Shown here: piece by piece, positions 22,404 to 35,004 of the stretch | Position numbering within the stretch: position 1 is the first letter of the stretch | How the letters are laid out: the number at the start of each line of letters is the position of its first letter | From: Tanytarsus gracilentus | Lineage: Eukaryota > Arthropoda > Insecta > Diptera > Chironomidae | Reading direction: 5' to 3' | Assembly: GCA_038502055.1 (NCBI GenBank) | Contig: JAXRKN010000022.1 | Location: forward strand, 62,001-126,000 | Length of the DNA stretch: 64,000 nt | Notes under the pieces: model-generated | What the model saw: only the letters and a program-made list of their open reading frames with translations | What the model was told of the DNA's origin: nothing | The model's database searches: none | Translations under genes and position numbers: made by a program

Positions 22404-22565
22404 CCATAATTCTGATTGTAGATCATCCATCCGGCAGGAAATTCCATGAAAAATTCTATAGAAAATTCCATGGCAAGTTAAAAATGACAATATTTTCCAC
22501 ACAATTTTTCATGAAATTTTCCATGGAATTTCCTGCCGGATTGATGACCAGGTATCCATAATTCT
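22404..22565. mobile_element. short palindromic MITE with target-site duplication
   Basis: Arms of about 28 bp (gatcatccatccggcaggaa... at 22421 and its complement ending ttgatgacca at 22550) flank a short AT-rich core. The 10-bp sequence ccataattct stands on both sides (22404-22413 and 22556-22565), as expected of a target-site duplication. The matching position upstream of tetraspanin copy A has a single cataattct and no insert, so insertion followed the gene duplication or was restricted to this copy. Confidence 0.8.
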
Positions 22566-22677
22566 CAATTCATTTTTTATTATGTACCTAATATTTTTTT
22601 CATCAGTCTCTCAGTTCATAATCGTTTTTTAAGATAACAAGATTGAAATATATAAAAATAAATTATTTTAAAAAAAG

Positions 22678-23419
22678 ATGGCTCTTGGCTTTGGTGCAAA
22701 CTTAATTAAATACATTTTTTTTATCCTTAATTTTATTATTTTGCTTGGTGGAATTGGACTGATGTGGTTAGGAGGCTATGTGTTGTTGAAAATCAGTGAT
22801 TTAAAGAATTTTACCAATGATATCGTCACCCTAAATTCTTTTTGGGTGTCTATAATTGTTGTTGGATTTTTTGTTTTCTTGATCTCTTTCTTCGGATGCT
22901 TCGGTGCAATTTGTAGGCAGATTTAAATTTTAATTATTCAATATAATATTTTTATTTTATTTTCTAGGTGAGTCACAATACTCATTGAAAGCATATGCAG
23001 TCGAAGTTTCTGTTTTGATCCTTGCATTAATAATTATCAGTTTACGTGCGTTCAATAAAATTTCAGTTATTGAGAAAAGTGTTGATCACGCTTGGAATCA
23101 AGTTTGGAAGAACCATAATACAACTCAAAAAATCATCAATGAAATTCAAAAGGGATTAAGCTGCTGTGGCAATGGTGGGCCTAAAGACTACGTGAATCTA
23201 AAAATTGTCATTCCCCCATCGTGCTGCACGTCAGATGTCAATATTTGTAACATTGATACCGCAAATTTAGTTGGATGCAGTGGCGTTTTAAGACTTGCAA
23301 TACAAAAGTATGGAATTTCGATTGGCATTGGTTCTATGGTTTTAGCAGTTATTATGATTCTTGCAGTGAGCTTAATTAATTTCTTAAAATCAAGAATTAA
23401 ATACGAGCAGTTTGTTTAA
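22678..23419 (+). CDS. tetraspanin, copy B
   Basis: Two exons (22678-22912, 22968-23419) give 228 residues, almost identical to copy A at 21206, including the CCG motif, PPSCC and GCSG in the large loop. Differences cluster in the membrane helices and the small loop (for example VTLNSFW for DNLNTFW, and VEVSVLILALIIISLRAF for VVVSFLILASIIVGLLAF). The loop itself is nearly unchanged, apart from one Phe-to-Val change near its end. The intron donor is GTAGGC where copy A has GTAAGC. The flanking DNA is duplicated as well, so this is a recent segmental tandem duplication. Confidence 0.93.
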
Positions 23420-23938
23420 AGAGATAAGATTCTAAAAATAATTTTATGACTAGTAAAAATTTCATAACTTTATTCATTACAATCATGTAACTTTCCTGTG
23501 AATCACTTTTGAGTGCTTAATTACTTTATGATTAGCCTTTTTAATCATCACAAGAAATATTTGAATAAAAAATTATTTTATTTAAAAAAATTTAAAACAA
23601 CTCTTTTAAACCAGACATATTAAAAGTTTAAAATAAAATATTGTCAGTAAATAAATTGTGAGCTTTCTGGATGATATAATAAAAATTCAATTTTGCTTTA
23701 AAATTTAAATTATGTTTGTATAAATCAAATTAAAGACAAAAAACTTTGAAGCATAACTTCATATGGGTAAACTGACCAGATGCCGCTTGTGACAGATAAG
23801 AAAAATTTCGGAGAAAAAAATAAATTAGATATTCGTCACTGAGCATTTGCATTTAGACAAGAGAGGACAGATAAAAACTCGTAAAATCTTTTAAAAATTT
23901 CACAAAATTCCTAATTTGTTATTTAAAGTGTTTTTTAA

Positions 23939-26900
23939 ATGAGTGAATCAAATCAAGAAGTTCTTTGCAACAATGAATTCATTGAAATGGGTAAAAGTGT
24001 AAAAAAATATTTCGCCTCAAATATATTTAAATTAATTAATCTTTCAGCTTATCTTTCGCCGTTTGAAAGACATTTGGACTGTTCAGAGCTTGCAATTGAG
24101 CTCAGTGAATTTGAAGGCTATATGAAGTTACTTAAAATAAAAAATTGTTCCACTTTCGACTTTGCTTTGAATCTTTTAACTAACGATAATTTTGAAACGT
24201 TCTTTCAAAAATCTTCACAGTTGATACAGATTCACGTAATTATAAATGAAGAATTTAAGTTTTTTGATGACAATCAATTTAACGAAATTGGCAAAAAACT
24301 CGTCACAAAATCTTTCTTAGTTTCTTTACAATCACACATCGATAAAAAGTTTTTTATTTGCTGGAAATTTCGAGAGCATATGAAATATACGTTTGAAGTG
24401 ACTAAAAATCTATCCGAAGATTTGGAAATTGTTTGCGATTTTTTGAGAAATTTTCTTCAAAAATGTTACAATAATGGAGAAACAGGTTGAAAAGTTTAAT
24501 TTTTAATTTAATTTAATTTAATTTTTTTTGATAGGTCTCCCAGGAGAGTTCACATCCAATTCCTTCATTAAACCTCATGAACTCTTTGACTCTTTCGATC
24601 GTACAATTTTGATGATTGCAGCAGAAGAAGGAAACCTTACTGCAGTCAATTTTTTTATTAAAGCAAATATTCCGGTCACTTACTCTGTTAATAATCAAAT
24701 AGCGATTGATTACGCATACAATAATAAACATTACGAAGTTGTTCATTCTCTGCTATGGGCCAATTCGCCATTTCCAAAAAATTTCAATGCCAACATTATT
24801 AACGATGAGTTAAAAATGTTCGTTGATTTAATGGAGAAAATGCACGAAAATATTTTAAACGAGAATAAGGCGAATATTACTAAAATTATTCTGGAAAATC
24901 CTGAATTGAGGTAAAATTAATAATTTAATTTTATAAAATAATGTTTATTAAATATTTTTTAGATATTTCTACAACATAGAAAATCTTTCCGCAATGGCTC
25001 TCGCAACCCAAGAAGTACTTGTCGAAAGCTTTGAAATATTAATGCTTAATAATTTAATTCATGGTTCAAATGAAAACTACAACAAAATCGTCTCCTCGCT
25101 CAGTTTCGACGATGGTGAAAAGCTAAGACAAGTTAATTTTAAAAATGCTAGAAATTTTACCGACAATCACATCATGATGCTAATGGCAAATTCAACCATT
25201 CGCTATGGCACTCAAGATAAACCGGAAAAATTAAATTACGTGCTAAAGGCTTTTAATATTTTAAACAAAAATGAAACTATTAAAAAAGTTCTTGAACTTT
25301 CAGCAGCCGCCAGAAATCTTAAACTGGTTTTTGACTTTGAGAACGAAATTCTTCAATATCTCGATCCAACCGCTGGACCATACACGAACGGTTCATTTTA
25401 TCTTAATTGTGGCCAAATTGCGATAGCCGCTAAAAAACTTTTAGACCCTGAGAGCATGCATATTGTGTTGGGCGCTTTAGCTCATGAACTTTGCCATTTT
25501 GCCATGCATCTACTACACAATAATAACGCAAAGCCATTCGCAAAAGACGATGAGGTAAAAACTTGTTGAATTTTTACTTTAATCAATTTGAACTTTTTTT
25601 AAACTCGCAGGAAATGGAAAAGGTTTTCACTGAAATACATGAGTACTGTGAAAAAAACAAAGACGAGGAAATTATAATCAGTTGGGTTTATAGTTACAAC
25701 AAAGATAAGCAATTTGCTGAATTAATTGTGAGAGTTCCTCACATTCTTGCACATTATTATAATGATTCTGAGAAGACGAAAGAAATAGAGAAAAAGTTTC
25801 AATGTCTTTTCGACTTTTTTTATAATAAATCCATCCCCGAAATGGTGAAAAAAATTCCCGAATTGGAAGAAAAGTACGAAATGCAAAAACAACAGAAAGT
25901 TTTGAAACAGACACAAAAAATATCAGTTTTAAAAAAAATAATATTACTTTTGATGGTTTTAGTACCAATTGGAATAATTGTGGCGGTTTTATTGGTCTAT
26001 TCACCAATTTATAGTTGGAATAATATGAGTGATAAAGAAAAAATTGAATTTAAAAATTCAACAGTTGAATATCATGGTGTGAATGTAAAATTTAAAGACT
26101 TATTTGCCAATGACTCGAATGTGTATGAATTACTGTCATCAGAACAAATTACTTTTGGATTGAATAATAACATAAACATGCTTTCAAAAGCTATAGCTAC
26201 GTCTTATGAACATTTTGTTTACTTAAAGTGGGAAAATATGACTTATAAACTCAAAGCTAAATTCATGAAGCTCAAAGTCAATTTCCAAGGAGAAATCTTG
26301 CCTTTTGAAAAAATCACAGTGAACCCAAGCATTTTTCTACTCTTAAATTCCTTTCAAATTCAACAAACATTTAATGATAAGCCCATCAATATTTCAACAG
26401 AAATTAGAACAAAAACTAAATGTTTTATTGAGCGGAAATTATTAAGTGAAACCTTAAACGATCGCCAGAGTTTTAAATCTCTCGATGTTTTTTTGGTTCG
26501 TAATAAAACGAATGTTTTTCTTCTCTCAAACCAAGCGGGAGAAGGAAAATCGACTGCTTTTCGTCATGTTGCGGTAGAATTAAAGAAAAAAGATCCCAAA
26601 AAATGGATTCAGTTTGTTGATCTGAAAAAATATTCATCAGCTTTTGAAGACGGAAAACAGATGAATCTTTTTCACGAAAAGAAATCTCTACAAAGTTTCA
26701 ATGAAACCGAAAAGCTTAAAAGTCGAGAAAAATTTCTCACATTTTTAGTCAAAATCTTTAAATTTAACGAAATAGAAAAGAAAATTTTTATTGAAAGTTA
26801 TGAACTTGGTAATGTGGTATTATTTTGGGATGGTGTTGACGAAATTTCACCGAACTACAAAGACTTTATTTTGAATCTCACTAACGAAGTAAAATCTAAC

Positions 26901-29744
26901 TCTGAAAATTTTCAGTTCATTTCAACACGTCCTCAGTACTCGAAAGAGTTTCGGGAAATTTTATCGGTAGATTCTTATAAATTAGTGACTCTCGATAAAC
27001 CTGAAGGATTTCAACTTCTTGTTATGGAAATATTTGAAAAACTAGATGTGTCACTGTGTGAATCGAATCCTAAAAATAAATCCAAGAGTTCTAAAAATAT
27101 TTGGCGAGAAATATCTGATTTGTTGAGAGAACTGTTAAATTTTAATACAAAAAATTCTTCACTGGATGTTGAGAATATTTTATATAAAACACTAAACCAA
27201 AATGATTATTCGAAAGAACTAAAATATTTCTTACAAAATTCTACCACAGTGACGCTTATTCTAAATTCTACTAGAAAAGGTGAAGATATCATCCAGTCGA
27301 TTGAGAAAAAACAGTCTTTTCGACTGATGACCAATCCTTTACTAATTCGAATGATTGCTGAAATTTGCAGTGACCAGAGCTTTGTTGCAACCCCAAATTT
27401 TAACTCTTATTCAGTTTTTCATACCTTTATGGATAAAAAATTTCAAATTTTCCAAGGTAAAGGTGAGGTTGCTTCGATTGACACTCGAACTATTTTTCAA
27501 AGTACGAAAATTAATGTCATGCAAATTCACCAAGCCTATGCGATAAAGTTGGTTTATGGTGAATACATAAAATCCAAAATTGATTTAAACATTTCAGAAT
27601 TCTCCATTATGAGCACCATGAACGAACTCTCATATGATCAAATAACACGATTTGGAATTTTACACGTTTACTCGGAAAATAAGTTTAGCTTCGCGCATCG
27701 AACATTTAGTGAGTTTTTAGTTTGTAGATTTTTAATTGACAGTATTAATTCTAAATTTAACAAATCTAAGGAAATGGAAGCGAGATTATTTAATTCAGTC
27801 ATGTTTGGATCTGAAACTTTAGACGTTGTTAAGAGTTTTCTTCAAAACTATGTGTACACTGATGTAAAGTTGTCGCCATTTTTTGAAATTTTCAAAAGTC
27901 AAACTGAAAAGTATACAAATATTCTTAGTGAAACTTTTGTTAAAGAGTGTCAGGAACTGGTTGGAAAATGTGTTCAGAAAGATTCGACTATTCTAAAGTT
28001 TTTATCATTCACAGAGTTTTCGGAATATTTCAAGCCTGATAAAATTGAACTTGGTAACTATTTAATTGACGCACCGTTCTCTTGGACTTATTATGATTTT
28101 GAGAAATTAATGAAAAATTGGGATCGACTCAATAAAACTCTCGGTGAACATTTTCATTATGCATTGAGTGCAAAATTGCACAAGGGTGAGACACTTTTAT
28201 TTAACATAAATCAAAATCTTCCTGCGAGCGAATTTCAAACATTTTTGGATATGCTTACTCAAACTTTAAATAAAACTGAAATTAGACATCTCATTTCTTC
28301 AAAAAACATTCACAATCAAACAATTTTAATGATTGCTGCTTATGGCTTTTACTTTGAGGCGCTAAAAGGCATTTGGTCGTTAATTGAAAGTAATTTTGAT
28401 GACATTGAAATAGAAGAATACCTTTTGATGGAAGATAAAACATACGAAACTTCTCTTCAGTACGCGGCTGGTTCAAGTGAATCAGAATGCTTTTCTTTTA
28501 TTAAAGAACAGTATCAAAAAAATTTCAATGAATCGAAAATTCAGGAAATTCTTTTAAAATTACACGACGACAATCTTCCTTTTGTTTTCATGACAATCGA
28601 CCATGGTGATAAAGATACTGTTGAGGAAGTCATAAGTTTTCTCGGAAAATTATTCGAAAATGATGCTATGAAGCTTCGTGAGATTTTAATGCATCATAAT
28701 AAGGCAAATTCAACTATTTTTAGCACACTTAAGTACATGACAGCATCTGGACATCGATCTGCATTTGAGAATCTTTTAAGAGACACTTTTTTAAGAAACG
28801 AAAAGAAAGAATTTGATGAATATTTGAGAATTTTATTGATTGAACCGAGAGTCAACATGAAGTTTAGCTCCATGAATGCTCAAAATTTTAAAAGTAATTA
28901 TTTATTTCGATGCTACGCGAGAGAAGAATATTTTATGTATGCGATAGATTTCGGCGATTTAATTCAAAATCAAGAAATTATCAAAAATAATTTTGGAATT
29001 GAAAACTTCAAAATACTTTTAACCTCTAAAAACTTTAACGATGAGAATTTGCTTCACATTTTACTAACTAACGAAACCAGTTTGGTGTATTTTGAAAGTT
29101 TTTTAAATATTTTGGAAGAATACTTAAATGAAACGGAGCTTTATAACATTTTAAGTTCAGAAGATTCAGTTTTAGCATCGAGTGCGACACCTTTAATGCT
29201 TACAGCTTCAAAAGGAAAAGAATATTTTGAAATATTTTTAAGATATTTAAATAACCTCAATTTAAAGATAGAAAACTTAGCAAATTTTGACGTACGCAAA
29301 TTTCTTTTAACAGAAAATGAACATAGCATGACTTCTCTACAGTTTTCAACATTTAACACAAACCCCAACACATTTATTTTCGTTAAGAATATCTATGAAA
29401 CGTTTTTTGGATCAAACTTCACGAAAGAATTAATTTTAAAGGGCGACAAATACTATTTACCATTTATTTATGATTTAATTGAAAGTCCAGCGAATGAAAC
29501 GTCTTTAGAAATATCAAATTATTTTAAAACTTCTTTCAAAAATGAAAAAATAGAATTGCGGCATTTTCTTAGCATTCGTGAAAGGGATGGATATGGAGAC
29601 TCTATTTTCCAATATTTTAGAAATAAGAAAAGTCATGAAAAAAATCTAAATATTTTTAAAGATCTATTAAAGTTCACTTTTGATGATGAAGAAGAGTTTA
29701 AAAAATATTTGTTATTAATAGAGCAAAATTCAGAAAAAGATTAA
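23939..29744 (+). CDS. large NACHT NTPase with ankyrin-like segments and HExxH motif
   Basis: Four exons (23939-24485, 24535-24910, 24963-25554, 25611-29744) give 1,882 residues. In order: an unrecognised N-terminal region; an ankyrin-like repeat (RTILMIAAEEGNLTAVNFFI); a segment with HELCHFAMH at about 482-490, an HExxH metal-site motif as in zincin proteases; a membrane helix at about 613-636 (IILLLMVLVPIGIIVAVLLV); a NACHT-type NTPase with Walker A QAGEGKST (about 813-820) and Walker B VVLFWDGVDEIS (D912); then about 900 residues with scattered degenerate ankyrin units (QTILMIAAYGFYFEAL, ATPLMLTASKGKEYFEIF, ENLLHILLTNET). A signal-transducing STAND NTPase, perhaps in defence, is inference. 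Splicing in frame across all four exons argues for a real, intact gene. I do not know a named family with this architecture. Confidence 0.82.
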
Positions 29745-30089
29745 ATAGCTTTTATTTTAAGTTACAATTATTTTAAACCTAATTCTTTAAATTTGTGAAA
29801 AAACCAAAAAATTGCCACACTTTTGTTAAAATAAAATAGTAATTTTTTAAGTTTGAACTATAATTAACTATAAATTTTTCATGTGTACCAACCTGTTATT
29901 TTGTGAAGAATAAATGAATTGAAAAAATTCTATATAATTTTATTTTGCGTTACCCTGTTGAAGTTTTGCTTTAATGCTCGCATTTCAGTTGATATCCCCT
30001 AACTCACCAATTTTACCAACCATTTTTTCATCGAGACCTAAACAAAAAATCTTGAAAAATATTTTTAAATAATTTCAGCAGGTTTTAAA

Positions 30090-32473
30090 ATGTCTCGACA
30101 AAAAGTTCAGTATGGAACAAGCAGCGATTATAGTGAAGGTCTTATGGGCGTAAGTGTATTCGAATTTTATTAGGCAACTAATCATCATTTTGAATGTTTT
30201 TAGGAAATTCAACGCTTAATTGCACCGCCAAATGAAGAATATAAAAAAAAGCATCCGAATCCGTTCAAACGTGCTGGAAAAAGTAACCACGATACTTGCG
30301 ATGCTTGCTCAGAAGCTGGAAACTTGATTTGCTGTGATTACTGTACAGCTTCGTTTCATCTCAGCTGTCATGACCCTCCATTGAATGAAGAAGATATTCC
30401 ATCTGGTTTGTGGTTGTGTCACATGTGTAATATGAAGAAAAAATATGCAAAAGAGAAGGATTTGGTTGAACAGCCAACAACGATTGATGAGCAAAAAGAA
30501 TCGGCCGAGGTTGAAGGAGCTGAGGAAATGGAAATTGACATACCCGTAGAATCGGATAAAAATGAGGAGATTTCTGCATTTGATGAACTCATCAGAGCTG
30601 CAAGTCTCTTGAATCCTCGACAGTTTGAACTTCCTTATGAAATGACTGAAAAATTTCCATTTCCAGGATCTGAGCGAGTTGAGACAATCAAAAACGGTCG
30701 TCGAGTTAAAACCAAAAGACTCGTAGAACTCGATGCTCATGGTTGTGTTCCATTACCAGCAAAACTCTGTTTTACATGCAACAAATCCTGCAAAAAAGCT
30801 CCATTAATTTCATGCGACTACTGCCCACTCTATTTTCATCAAGACTGTCTTGATCCGATTCCAATGACTCATTTGCCATGCGGCATGTGGATGTGCCCGA
30901 ATCACTTCCAGAATTTTATTGATTGGAATCTCGTGTCATCACTTTCAGCAACAGAGCGATTAAAGTATTGGGATCAATTTGGAAAGGATCCAATCGATCA
31001 TGAAGTCATTAAATTGCAATTTTTCCGTAAAGTTAACATGAAAAATCCACCGTTCAGAACAAAAATGAAACCACAATTGTTTGAAGAAGTTGTAATTCCA
31101 GAAGTAATCAGATATCAGTATGAAAATCCTCCAGATCTGTTGCCTTCTTTGAAAAAAGTTATGAGAATTGAAGCATTGAAAAAGAAAGGAACTGTTTTAA
31201 TTCCGTCAGAAATTGGTAAGCAGAATGACGTTGATAATCAGCTTGAAGCGATGCAATCAGCCCGTAAAAAGCTAAAAACAATTTTTACCGATCAATCTGA
31301 TATCCACTGTTTACTTGGAGAATCAGATGAGGAAGAATTAAATGTACAAGATGAGACAAATAAAAGTCCTAAAAAAATTAAGAAAAACACGGACATCAAA
31401 GAAGAAGAATCAGATACAAAAAAAGAAGAAGAAAACATAAATCCAGAAATTGAGATTAAAACTGAACCTGAAGAAAAACCAAATGTCGAAAAGCAAATCT
31501 TATCGGAAAGCGCGATTAAATCCATTAATCATCAACTTGAAAATCTGTCGATGGACACCATTAAAATCCTTGCATTTCAAAGACTTCAACAAATTGTTAA
31601 TGAAAATCCAAATTGCATCCAAAAATTTCAAAATCCATCAACTGTTTCTGAGACTGTCACTGAAATTGCCAAATGGGATATCCGCAGATTTCCCATTCCA
31701 GATTATAAAGATGAAAATTTAACAATACGAATTAATGACCTACCATTTCACATTCGAAACGATGCCGAAAAAGCATCATCTCTTGCTCTCTCACTCGAAC
31801 ATCCGATTCACAACTCAAAAGTACAATCAAGAGCTGTTTTTACATTTGTCAACGAATATTTGAGTGGCAAAGTTTGGTATACGATCAAACCAAGTCTCAG
31901 TCAATCTGTTTTCATGCGATACCGAAGTTTTGATATTGGCGTTGGTGCTGATAATCATTTAAATCTCTCAAGATTTGGCATTTGTTCTTACACTTCACCT
32001 AAACACGCAGTTATATTCTATGATGATATTACAAAGCAATTTGAACTGCTTAACTACAGTGAATTTGGAACTGAAGTAAATGGACAGTATTTTTCATGTG
32101 ATTTCACAGAACATCCACCAGAAATTTGTGAGACACCAACCAGTCCATTGAAAGAGAAAAGAGTTGCAATTCAGTCTAAAATTAAAAATATGTTAGACGC
32201 CAAGAAAAAGATACGAGAAGGAATTGACAAAGCTGAAGGTGACGATGGAATGTAAGTAAAATTACTTAACATCATTTAAAACTGAAGTTTATTTTGTTTA
32301 ACTTTAGTATGGCAGCTGAAGAGTCGGCTGTGTGCAACTGTAAACAAGGACGCCACCCAATGATTGCAGGATGGGAAGGAACAGCTTTGCTGCAGCATGG
32401 AACTTTGCTTAAATTTGGATGTCTTTCGTTTGTATTTTCAGTGGTTGGGAATCATGTGGAAATTGAACCTTGA
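30090..32473 (+). CDS. PHF12: PHD finger protein 12 (two PHD fingers, FHA domain)
   Basis: A nuclear chromatin reader associated with Sin3/HDAC repression in animals. Three exons (30090-30149, 30204-32251, 32308-32473) give 757 residues. PHD1 (about 51-98) reads CDACSEAGNLICCDYC...CHDPPL...LWLCHMC. PHD2 (about 208-255) reads CFTCNKSCKKAPLISCDYC...MWMCPNH. The middle is acidic and Lys-rich, with candidate SUMO sites (IKTEPEE). The C-terminal FHA-like domain begins near 593 (YRSFDIGVGADNHLNLSRFG) and finishes in the last exon with GWEGTALLQHGTLLKFGCLSFVFS, a signature PHF12 ending. The start matches the conserved tyrosine-rich N-terminus (VQYGTSSDY). A poly(A) signal follows within 30 bp of the stop. 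Confidence 0.93.
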
Positions 32474-32840
32474 AATTTTAAGATACACTAAATAAAAAAT
32501 TATCAAATCATCTAAAAAATGTTTTTTGGTGTTTTCGTGTGACTTAAAGTGAAACATACACTTAAAACTTCCATAAGTAGTTAATTATCATTCATAATCA
32601 TAAACTCGACTGATGTCACGAAAAATTTACACAGCTGGATTATAATGAGCAGCTCTTCTGACGTGGATCTTGTTATTGAGGAACTTTGGTCGGTGACAAA
32701 CATGTGCAAGAAAAAAATAACCAATGAAAAATTTTATTTCTCATAAAGCGCCTCCTTCTAAATATTGAATTAATTTTTTTTAAATTTGTCTTATCAGTTT
32801 TGAAACAGTTTTCATCGTGTTAAAACCGTAAAGTCAAAGC
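32474..32840. other. intergenic gap
   Basis: About 370 bp between PHF12 and the mucin gene. It contains a 33-codon frame at 32645 with no supporting features, and presumably the mucin promoter. Confidence 0.5.
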
Positions 32841-34751
32841 ATGGGGAAAAAATTTGGAGTTTTAATAGCTTTTTCCTTAATTCAAGTAAAATTTCTTGTG
32901 AAAGTTTTTTAAAACTTGCATTTTAAATATTCAAATTTCTCAGATTATATCAGCAATTGATTATCCGACCGAATTCAAGAATGCTTGTGATAAACTCAAT
33001 CAGATCCTTATCGAAGCCAAAACACTTACGCTAAGCTGCAAGCAACCCATCATTGTCAGAGCTAATTCCAATATGGCCCAGTGTGAAAATCTTGCGGGAA
33101 ATCCTTTTACAGAAATTTCCTTTCAAACATTTGCTGATTCGGTTATTCAAGCAGCAATTGACTGCCAAGTTGATTTAGATGCTTGTAAAGCATCAGCACC
33201 AATAGAAACAACGGTGTCATCAACTTCAGCAACCTCGGCTGATTCAACAACATTAGGTTGTCCACAATTATAATTTAGTTTACTTGATTTAACACTTTTT
33301 CTTAATCTAGCAACAACTCAATCAGGAATTCCCGAAGCAGTTCAAAATTTGTTAGCTCTTTACAATGCCACCATCAACTCAACAACTGCACCAAACTGTT
33401 GTATTTCTCCAATTCAATCAGATATTGCTCTTTTATTACAATTAGCTTCGACTTATCAAGTTAATTTTGGTGTGAACTCTGAATCGATTACTTTCAATTT
33501 TGTCCAAAACCTAAACAGCAATATTGAAATATTAAAAGCTAATTGGACTGCGTGGTAAGGATAATATTTTTAACTAAGTTGTTTGTTTAAAATCGACCTA
33601 TTTCGGCAATTAACCGTCGGTGATACTTCTATAATACTAAGACTTCAAAAATTCAATTTTTTTATCATTTTTAAATTTGTAAAATTTAGCGTTATTAGAA
33701 AGAGTTTTAAATGCAAAATTTCAATATTATTTTTAAATTTTACTCCAGTGAAATTTCTGGCTTATGCTGTAACGGATCAAGTATTTCGACGACAACACTT
33801 CTTCCAGTAACTAGTACGACAACCGTTTCCACAACAACAACTAGTACAACGACGACAGTTCCTCCAACAACAACTAGTACAACCAGTACAACAACCGTTC
33901 CCACAACAACAACTAGTACAACGACTACAGTTACTCCAACAACAACTAGTACAACTAGTACAACAACCGTTCCCACAACAACAACTAGTACAACCACGAC
34001 AGTTCCTCCAACAACAACTAGTACAACCACGACAGTTCCTCCAACAACAACTAGTACAACGACGACAGTTCCTCCAACAACAACTAGTACAACTAGTACA
34101 ACGACGACAGTTCCTCCAACAACAACTAGTACAACCACGACAGTTCCTCCAACAACAACTAGTACAACCACGACAGTTCCTCCAACAACAACTAGTACAA
34201 CGACGACAGTTCTTCCAACAACAACTAGTACAACGACGACAGTTCCTCCAACAACAACTAGTACAACAACCGTTCCCACAACAACAACCAGTACAACAAC
34301 CGTTCCTACAACCTCAACAACAGCTGGACCTAATACCAAAATTTGTGCTTTCACCAAAGATCTTGATAGCAATAGAAAAATTTGTTTTCTTCCTTCGGCA
34401 AACACTGTCTCGTACACATATGCCTCCAGTAATTGCACAAGAAATGGGATGTATTTACTTGCAATCAATACAGCAACAGATTTGCAAAATTTTAACTCTG
34501 CGATACTGGATTTACTAAGTTTGAATTTAGCAACTATTGTTACTGCTAATGAATATTGGATTAACGGAAGAGTTGACGCGGGTAGTTTGACAACTTATTA
34601 TTCGTCAACACCAAATCAAACACTAATTTCTATAAAACCAATTGGAACTGGTGCTTGTTTGTCAGTAAAGAAAAATTTGCTCTTGAGATATGATTTGACT
34701 GCCGCTCAGTCGTGCTCAAATTTAAAAACGGCTTTATGTCAGTACATATAG
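32841..34751 (+). CDS. secreted mucin with C-type-lectin-like domain
   Basis: Four exons (32841-32885, 32944-33256, 33311-33554, 33749-34751) give 534 residues. A signal peptide (KKFGVLIAFSLIQIISA) leads into a Cys-containing N-terminal domain of about 150 residues. A stalk of about 180 residues then repeats TTSTTTTVPP and close variants, a dense O-glycosylation target. The C-terminal 130 residues resemble a C-type lectin domain: KICAFTKD, NRKICFLP, a YWINGR segment and Cys pairs closing at SCSNLKTALCQY. The sugar-binding EPN/QPD motif is not visible, so the domain may bind protein or be structural. Peritrophic-matrix, salivary or cuticle-surface roles are possible. The 194-bp intron 3 is long for this window. 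Confidence 0.8.
33800..34320 (+). repeat. Thr/Pro-encoding tandem repeat
   Basis: Units of about 30 bp (acaacaactagtacaacgac then gacagttcctcc) repeat throughout the mucin stalk with insertions of an extra actagtaca. The antisense strand is open for 242 codons only because of this composition. Confidence 0.9.
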
Positions 34752-34927
34752 TTTAAAATTTGACTTTGCAAAATCATAATATTTGAAATAAATAAACCAA
34801 AATAAAAGTTTTCGATTGATGGAAAAATTGATTCAGTTTATTAAGTTTTTACACTTCAGATTTCTTACAAAAATCTCTTTCAACTCTAGCCTTTGGTTAA
34901 ATAATTAAAATTTGTAATCTCATATGA

Positions 34928-35004
34928 TATCCCTGTTTGCACACATCACCTGATTTTCACCTGATTTAAGCCTGACTTTTTTTTACTTTGTGCAAACAGG
35001 GATA
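34928..35004. mobile_element. 77-bp inverted-repeat element
   Basis: A 16-bp perfect inverted repeat (TATCCCTGTTTGCACA at 34928-34943; its complement at 34989-35004) brackets a core with two cacctgattt-like motifs. The size and perfect arms fit a tiny MITE; a stable hairpin RNA is an alternative. Confidence 0.6.

Noticed and set aside
32645..32746. 33-codon frame starting MSSSSDVDLVIEELW
   Set aside because: Too short, with no splice sites or signal peptide to support it.
33740..34468. 242-codon minus-strand frame rich in Val
   Set aside because: It is the antisense of the Thr/Pro-coding tandem repeat of the mucin and has no features of its own.
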